18,866 nucleotides of DNA from Desulfobacteraceae bacterium 4572_89 (lineage in GTDB: Bacteria; Desulfobacterota; Desulfobacteria; Desulfobacterales; Desulfobacteraceae). The translations under genes and the position numbers were made by a program. The notes under the pieces were generated by a model. The model made no database searches and was not told the DNA's origin. It saw only the letters and a list, made by a program, of their open reading frames with translations. Numbering within the stretch: the stretch's first letter is position 1; the number at the start of each line of letters is the position of its first letter. Below, piece by piece: positions 14,351 through 18,866 of the stretch. The stretch spans positions 1 through 18,866 of the forward strand of contig NBML01000013.1 in the NCBI GenBank assembly GCA_002085465.1, given 5' to 3'.

Positions 14351-14857
14351 CTATTCTGTTGACATGCCGTTGGCAGAAGGCCCTGTGCTTCTGAACATGG
14401 CTACAAATATTTGAAAGGCGGTCAAGGAAGACGACACAGGAACCGCGGCAAAGGGCACTACCATGGTAATACCGAAAATAGTTGCATACTGACCAAGACC
14501 TGCCTTTGCCATGCCCATGCCATACCAGGCAAGAAAAATAAAGAAGCCAAGGCTGACAAGGTCCAGGCCGATCTGAAGAATTCGGCCTCCTTTTCCAGGC
14601 AAAAACCTTTTTACAATATCAAGGCCGATGTGTTCACGATAAAAAGCCCCGCAGGATACGGCCAGAAGTGCGGCCCAGATCATGATATACCTGGAAAACT
14701 CTTCTGTCCAGGTGAACCCCAGATGGAGAAAATACCGTTCAATCACTCCAAACCAGATAACCACAACCATTATCCCCACCAGCAGGGCGCACAATCTCTC
14801 CACAAACCAGTTCATTCTGCGGGCCACAGCATACAGCAGGTTTTTTTCTTCTTCCAT
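14351..14857 (-). CDS. dctQ: TRAP transporter small permease subunit (DctQ family)
   Basis: This 168-residue membrane protein has four predicted transmembrane segments (about 17-40, 52-72, 90-112 and 128-150), the standard DctQ layout. The family-like stretch VIERYFLHLGFTWTEEFSRYIMIWAALLAVSCGAFYR (split here only as description; key residues are W, E, E and R before the second helix) connects helices one and two. The ATG complementary to 14855-14857 follows AGGGAG by six bases. It is the first gene of dctQMP and lies 181 bp from the adenylate cyclase stop, so the operon promoter should be in that gap. DctQ couples DctM to the binding protein and is needed for assembly. Confidence 0.93.
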   Translation of the reverse strand: MEEEKNLLYAVARRMNWFVERLCALLVGIMVVVIWFGVIERYFLHLGFTWTEEFSRYIMIWAALLAVSCGAFYREHIGLDIVKRFLPGKGGRILQIGLDLVSLGFFIFLAWYGMGMAKAGLGQYATIFGITMVVPFAAVPVSSSLTAFQIFVAMFRSTGPSANGMSTE

Positions 14858-14971
14858 TTAAATCTCCCTGGCAGGCTTTAATTCCTGCGCTGGATTGTTA
14901 TTTTTTAACATACGTCCCAGGCCCAGACAGCCTGATCAACTCCCCTGACTATTGGTATATTTTCCCAATTC

Positions 14972-15002
14972 ATTATAATCTGACCTGAATAATCTGATCT
15001 GA
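14972..15002 (-). promoter_or_regulatory. candidate dctQMP promoter with tandem 14-bp operator
   Basis: A 14-bp sequence occurs twice in tandem (14975-14988 and 14989-15002) with one mismatch. On the minus strand each copy reads as two TCAGR pentamers followed by TTAT. The downstream end runs into a perfect TATAAT (complement of 14972-14977), so the repeats cover the -35 region where no TTGACA is present. That is the layout of an activator-dependent promoter of the OmpR/PhoB kind. The leader to dctQ would be about 108 nt. Confidence 0.45.
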
Positions 15003-15038
15003 TTTCAATATCCTCCAAACAAAGATTTTAAACCTTGG

Positions 15039-18000
15039 CTATTTTGCCACTCCTTTTGAAAAATAAAAAGCAGTTTTTAATGGCAGCTTTGTTACCCTGA
15101 GTTTAAACATAAGGTCTCTTTTAACATGAGCAAGTGATATAAACCCATGTTCTGTAACGCTATGGCTACAGAAAACTTCATTCCAGTCATTAACATATAG
15201 AGCAGTGTAATGCATAACTTTTTTCTGTTTTTGGGGAGCATAAAAATTGACTGATATAAAAATAGCCTTTTTCTGTGGGTACAAAAGGAGCTGATCAAAA
15301 CCCGGTGCCGGTTTCAGCAGGGGAGAAAAAAATTCATATATATTTTCATACAGCCTTTTAATTTCATCAAAGGTAACAAAACAGGGGTTGGGAACAAGGT
15401 TAATCTTTGTATCATTTGAATATAACCCGTTTACAATCAGCCATGCACCTATTTCTTCAATGGTTTTAGCCCGGATCAGAGGCTCTTCCTGATCAAGAAG
15501 GGCTTTGGGCTTTTTGTTGAGTAACAGCCATTCTCCATCAGAGGAATCAATATTAATATATTTTAAATAAAGTTCATGGAAATGCTGTTCTCCCCTGGAA
15601 ACAAGTAGTATCTTCCGTACTTTCATTGGCTGGTTTGAAAATTCTATTTTCACCTTGTGCTCAAGAATAGTCTGGTCTTCACTGGAGATCATGGGGCTTT
15701 CATTGATATCATGCTCACATTCTTTTTTCATTTTTTTATATTTTTCAAGTATATACTTTTCAAGGGTACTGGAAAGCCGGACAATATTTTCATAGGACCA
15801 CTCTTTAAAATTACCGATCTCAAAAACCCTGTTCATATCCCAATGCCATTTATCCAGACACTTTAAAAACAAAATTTTTCTTAAACCAAAAACAGTATTT
15901 TCAATCTGGTCTTTCTTTGAAATACCCAGTTTAAGGAAAAAACACGTCAGCAGAAGATTGACAGAATGTTTGTCATCAACTTTTTCATAATACCTTATAA
16001 CATGTTTCATCAGAAAATAATAAGAGTCGTTCTGGGCCAGTTTCAGATGGGAGCCGGAGTTCATCCATTCATTCTTATATAGATTGCACAATAAAAGGTC
16101 CTGGCTGTCTTTAAAAATATATTTTTCCAAAAGGGCCATTTTAATTACAGACTTAAAAGGACTTTTAAGCCATTTAAACATCTGCCATATGGAGGCACCA
16201 AAGTATTCTCCCTTTTGAATCCCATGGATATCCCCAAGATCCACATACCTGTTCTGGGGATCAATTGTGGAAATGCTGCTTCCAATATTGTCGTAATGGT
16301 TAAGGCTGATAGCAGTAGGCAATACCGACCACAGCGGAATCTTTCCAGCCAGGTATATCATGGTTCTGTAAAATTCTTCCTTTAGCAGACGGGCCTGGGC
16401 AGATCCGGAGCTTTCCAGGGTGGAATCTCCAAAATCATTATTTTTGGCCTTTGTGATATCCACGATAAAAAAAGTTACCTGGATATTAAATTTATCCCAG
16501 GCCATTTTTTCAATCAATAAGAGTTTTTTTTCTAATAATTTAATTTGAGATGCAGTGAAATCCGATTCCTGAATGCAAACCCAGTAATCTATATCTGATT
16601 CAGAGGTTTGGGCAATTGATCCTATACTGCCTATTGTACAAAGGCTCTGGATGGCTGGTTTTGAATTTTTCTCCAGGATCAGCCTTTTGCTATCCATATA
16701 ATTTTCACAAACAGACTGGGTTTCAAGGCTTGGCAGATAATCTACAATTCCACAAGGGGTTTGTTCAGGAACAATATCCAGCAAGGGAAAATCAATATTT
16801 CCATGGATAAGCATTGGGATAATCCTGAACAGATCTGCCTGTTTTGCCTTGAATATGTCATAGGCAGCCAACAGACTGAGTTTATTCTGTTTTAAAAATT
16901 TTAATTCGCCATAATGGATGAATTCACAAAAAAGGAGCGTATTGATTTCCCCCAGGATTGTATCATTAATTTTGGGCACATCTGCAAAGGAGAGCTGGTA
17001 TTTTCGTGCGTTATAATCTATATCCTCTGTTCTGGTAACGGCTCTGTTGCTGTGGGGGAACCGGGAGAACCTTGCCTTGGTGCCGGAAAAATCAACTTGG
17101 TTAATATTGGCAGTTGAAAATGATACCCTGGAAATTTTTGAATATGCAAAACATGAATAGGACAAATCAGTATTTCCAAAAAAAGACCTGGATATAACAG
17201 CTTCTATAAAAATTGCATCTTTGATTTCAGCATTATTAAAATTGGAATTATAAATTAAAGTGTTGTGAAAGCTGCAGTTCTGAAAAACTGCAGCTTGTGC
17301 ATCAACATTTATCAAAACAGCCCTGTCAAATGAAACATTTTTAAAAACTGCATTTCCCATGTTAACTTTATAAAATACAGATTTTTCAAAAAATGCAGAA
17401 GAAAAACAAGACCTGGAAAAATCACAATTTTGAATCCTGGTTTTATTAAAAAACAAAGGGGAAGATCTAAAAATTTTATTTGACAGATTTTGTGAGGATA
17501 TTTTTCCCCCTTTAAAATTAATACTCCTGGAAGATCTGTTTTTTTTCAAAATCTCAAGTTTTATTTCAAAGGGATCTTTTAAAAAAGACTGAATCAAAGT
17601 TTTATTTTCTATTATTTTTTCCTTTTTGAAAATACTTGATTTGAAAATACTTGAAATGATCGATGAAAATTCCGATTCAATATCTTTTTTCTCATTGGAT
17701 AATAAAATTTTAATGATTTTGACAAATTTAATCATCTCTGATTTAGAGATATCTTTTGAACCAAGGGCACCCCTTTTAAAGATTTCCACCACCCTTTCCG
17801 GCCGTTTTTTTATCATGGCAAAAATACAGGCAATATTTATTTCACGAAAAATCCCTTTTTTATACTGTTCTTTGTTCAGGGCAATATCCTGTATAAAGAA
17901 AAAAGCAATTTTTGATAAAGAAGAAATTTCATCTTTAATTAAAGGAAGAAGTGATGGATAAACCTGGTTTACCCTGTCCATCAATTTGTATAATGGTAGT

Positions 18001-18866
18001 TTGCCAGTTGTTACCATTGCCCTGAATGCGTGCAGCGCCTCATCTTCCCCGGAAAGGGAAAACAATTTTAATATTGAATCAAAAAGGTCTGAATAGACCC
18101 CCATGGATGAATTTTCAATAATATTGTAAATAGTTATTCTAACATCAATTTTCTCTTCCGGCTTCAAATACTGGAGCAATGTTTTTGACGGAATCCTATT
18201 TAGCAGCATGGATAATGCTTTAAGGCCCTTTATTCTTTTTGCAGGGTTTTTTGAAACCATCTCTGTCTCCATTATGTCTTTGGAGTTTCTCAAAGATGCC
18301 TGAATGTTATGTAAAAAAGGATCTGCGTCCTGGTGCCGGTCAAATAAAGAGGCATAAAATTCAACCACAGAGGCTCTTGACCCAATGGATTTCAATATAT
18401 CTTTAAAAACTTCCCCATGCTTTAACCGTACCGAGGGCCGAGCCTGTAGAAACTGATCTACAAAAGCGAGACGGCCTGTCTCAGAAACAGATAAAATATT
18501 TTTCCCCAGGGGATTTAAATTTATATAGCCTTTATACAATGCCTTAAAAGCAAAGTCTGGGCCTTTTCCACCCAGCTCCAACAATAACTTGAGAAAAAAA
18601 TCAATGTCATTGAGAGGAGTTTCCAATGAAAGCCGGCTGTAAATCCTTGCACTGATGAGAGCAGATTCCTTCATGCCCTTTTTATAATTTAAGGGATTAT
18701 TTTTGTCGGACAGAAGCATCCTGTTTTTTTTTAACAGAAATTCAAGACTATTTATTGCATAATTTTTTAGCTGGGCATGGTTGGAAAAAAAGCCGGCCAA
18801 TACAGGTTCAATTCCAATTGACGATTCCAGATATCTGGCTTTCTGTACAATCTGAACCTTTTGTTT
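15039..18866 (-). CDS. cya: class I adenylate cyclase with pentapeptide-repeat and helical N-terminal domains (5' end outside window)
   Basis: This would convert ATP to cyclic AMP. The visible product is at least 1275 residues. The TTG complementary to 18798-18800 is not a convincing start: it has no good ribosome binding site and the frame stays open for 22 more codons to the window edge. Domains, counted from that TTG: a helical, HEAT-like region (about 1-420), a pentapeptide-repeat region (about 427-590, many xNFxx or xVFxx units), then a CyaA-type catalytic region. The catalytic motif GSIGSIAQTSESDIDYWV has aspartates encoded at 16587-16589 and 16593-16595, equivalent to the S-D-x-D-x-W motif of E. 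coli CyaA. EEFYRTMIYLAGKIPLW, YFGASIWQ and SPFKSVIKMALLEKY also match CyaA. The C-terminal part (about 1010-1253) follows the E. coli regulatory half in position. E. coli CyaA is 848 residues, so the extra material is N-terminal. No CRP gene is in view. Confidence 0.92.
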   Translation of the reverse strand, partial: KQKVQIVQKARYLESSIGIEPVLAGFFSNHAQLKNYAINSLEFLLKKNRMLLSDKNNPLNYKKGMKESALISARIYSRLSLETPLNDIDFFLKLLLELGGKGPDFAFKALYKGYINLNPLGKNILSVSETGRLAFVDQFLQARPSVRLKHGEVFKDILKSIGSRASVVEFYASLFDRHQDADPFLHNIQASLRNSKDIMETEMVSKNPAKRIKGLKALSMLLNRIPSKTLLQYLKPEEKIDVRITIYNIIENSSMGVYSDLFDSILKLFSLSGEDEALHAFRAMVTTGKLPLYKLMDRVNQVYPSLLPLIKDEISSLSKIAFFFIQDIALNKEQYKKGIFREINIACIFAMIKKRPERVVEIFKRGALGSKDISKSEMIKFVKIIKILLSNEKKDIESEFSSIISSIFKSSIFKKEKIIENKTLIQSFLKDPFEIKLEILKKNRSSRSINFKGGKISSQNLSNKIFRSSPLFFNKTRIQNCDFSRSCFSSAFFEKSVFYKVNMGNAVFKNVSFDRAVLINVDAQAAVFQNCSFHNTLIYNSNFNNAEIKDAIFIEAVISRSFFGNTDLSYSCFAYSKISRVSFSTANINQVDFSGTKARFSRFPHSNRAVTRTEDIDYNARKYQLSFADVPKINDTILGEINTLLFCEFIHYGELKFLKQNKLSLLAAYDIFKAKQADLFRIIPMLIHGNIDFPLLDIVPEQTPCGIVDYLPSLETQSVCENYMDSKRLILEKNSKPAIQSLCTIGSIGSIAQTSESDIDYWVCIQESDFTASQIKLLEKKLLLIEKMAWDKFNIQVTFFIVDITKAKNNDFGDSTLESSGSAQARLLKEEFYRTMIYLAGKIPLWSVLPTAISLNHYDNIGSSISTIDPQNRYVDLGDIHGIQKGEYFGASIWQMFKWLKSPFKSVIKMALLEKYIFKDSQDLLLCNLYKNEWMNSGSHLKLAQNDSYYFLMKHVIRYYEKVDDKHSVNLLLTCFFLKLGISKKDQIENTVFGLRKILFLKCLDKWHWDMNRVFEIGNFKEWSYENIVRLSSTLEKYILEKYKKMKKECEHDINESPMISSEDQTILEHKVKIEFSNQPMKVRKILLVSRGEQHFHELYLKYINIDSSDGEWLLLNKKPKALLDQEEPLIRAKTIEEIGAWLIVNGLYSNDTKINLVPNPCFVTFDEIKRLYENIYEFFSPLLKPAPGFDQLLLYPQKKAIFISVNFYAPQKQKKVMHYTALYVNDWNEVFCSHSVTEHGFISLAHVKRDLMFKLRVTKLPLKTAFYFSKGVAK

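Noticed and set aside
14411..14881. + strand 156-codon frame opposite dctQ
   Set aside because: It is antisense to a clear DctQ gene; the composition is a shadow of hydrophobic codons read in reverse.
14925..14950. CAGGC/GCCTG hairpin as a terminator for the adenylate cyclase gene
   Set aside because: The stem is only 5 bp and no T-run follows on the minus strand, so it cannot be called a terminator.

Overview
The window looks like an ordinary chromosomal stretch of a moderately AT-rich Gram-negative bacterium. The gene set fits a sulfate-reducer-like Desulfobacterota (Desulfobacteraceae type): a tripartite TRAP transporter with its own two-component genes, a class I adenylate cyclase with a very long N-terminal extension, a PleD-like GGDEF regulator and a DUF374 acyltransferase. 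That taxonomic placement is inferred from gene content and style; no marker gene proves it. There is no integrase, transposase, CRISPR array or prophage gene.

Left part (1-7750): translation and housekeeping. A possible 3' end of an unknown + strand gene (1-87) converges on lepA (-, TTG start). lepA is divergent from a response regulator-diguanylate cyclase (+), which converges on valS (-). Upstream of valS lies a small acidic repeat protein (-), divergent from rsmE (+). Then come a tRNA-Phe(GAA) gene with a near-consensus promoter and a strong terminator, and a short hpf (-). Translation genes dominate here (LepA, ValRS, RsmE, tRNA-Phe, HPF).

Middle (7750-11850): a gene-poor stretch of about 400 bp contains alternative hairpins, a perfect TATAAT box, a 13-codon open frame with a good ribosome binding site, and a nested inverted repeat. 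Next is a 4'-phosphopantetheinyl transferase (+), convergent with a minus-strand run of a receiver-only regulator, a membrane histidine kinase, an OmpR-type regulator and a DUF374 acyltransferase.

Right part (11900-18866): a TRAP transporter operon dctQ-dctM-dctP (-) reads toward the two-component genes. All may form one long transcription unit, with a stem-loop after dctP that may keep the binding-protein message more abundant than the regulators. A tandem 14-bp direct repeat abutting a TATAAT box upstream of dctQ is a good candidate operator for the OmpR-type regulator. The last gene is a giant class I adenylate cyclase (-) with a helical N-terminal region and a pentapeptide-repeat domain. 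Its reading frame stays open to the window edge, so its start is not in the window.

The most noteworthy signals are the three-part architecture of the adenylate cyclase; in-frame tandem repeats in three nearby genes (ValRS, the acidic protein, the acyltransferase tail); a terminator-like hairpin just upstream of valS; the structured stretch at 7860-8105; and the direct-repeat operator candidate of the TRAP operon. I see no clear multi-gene defence or biosynthetic system of a new kind.
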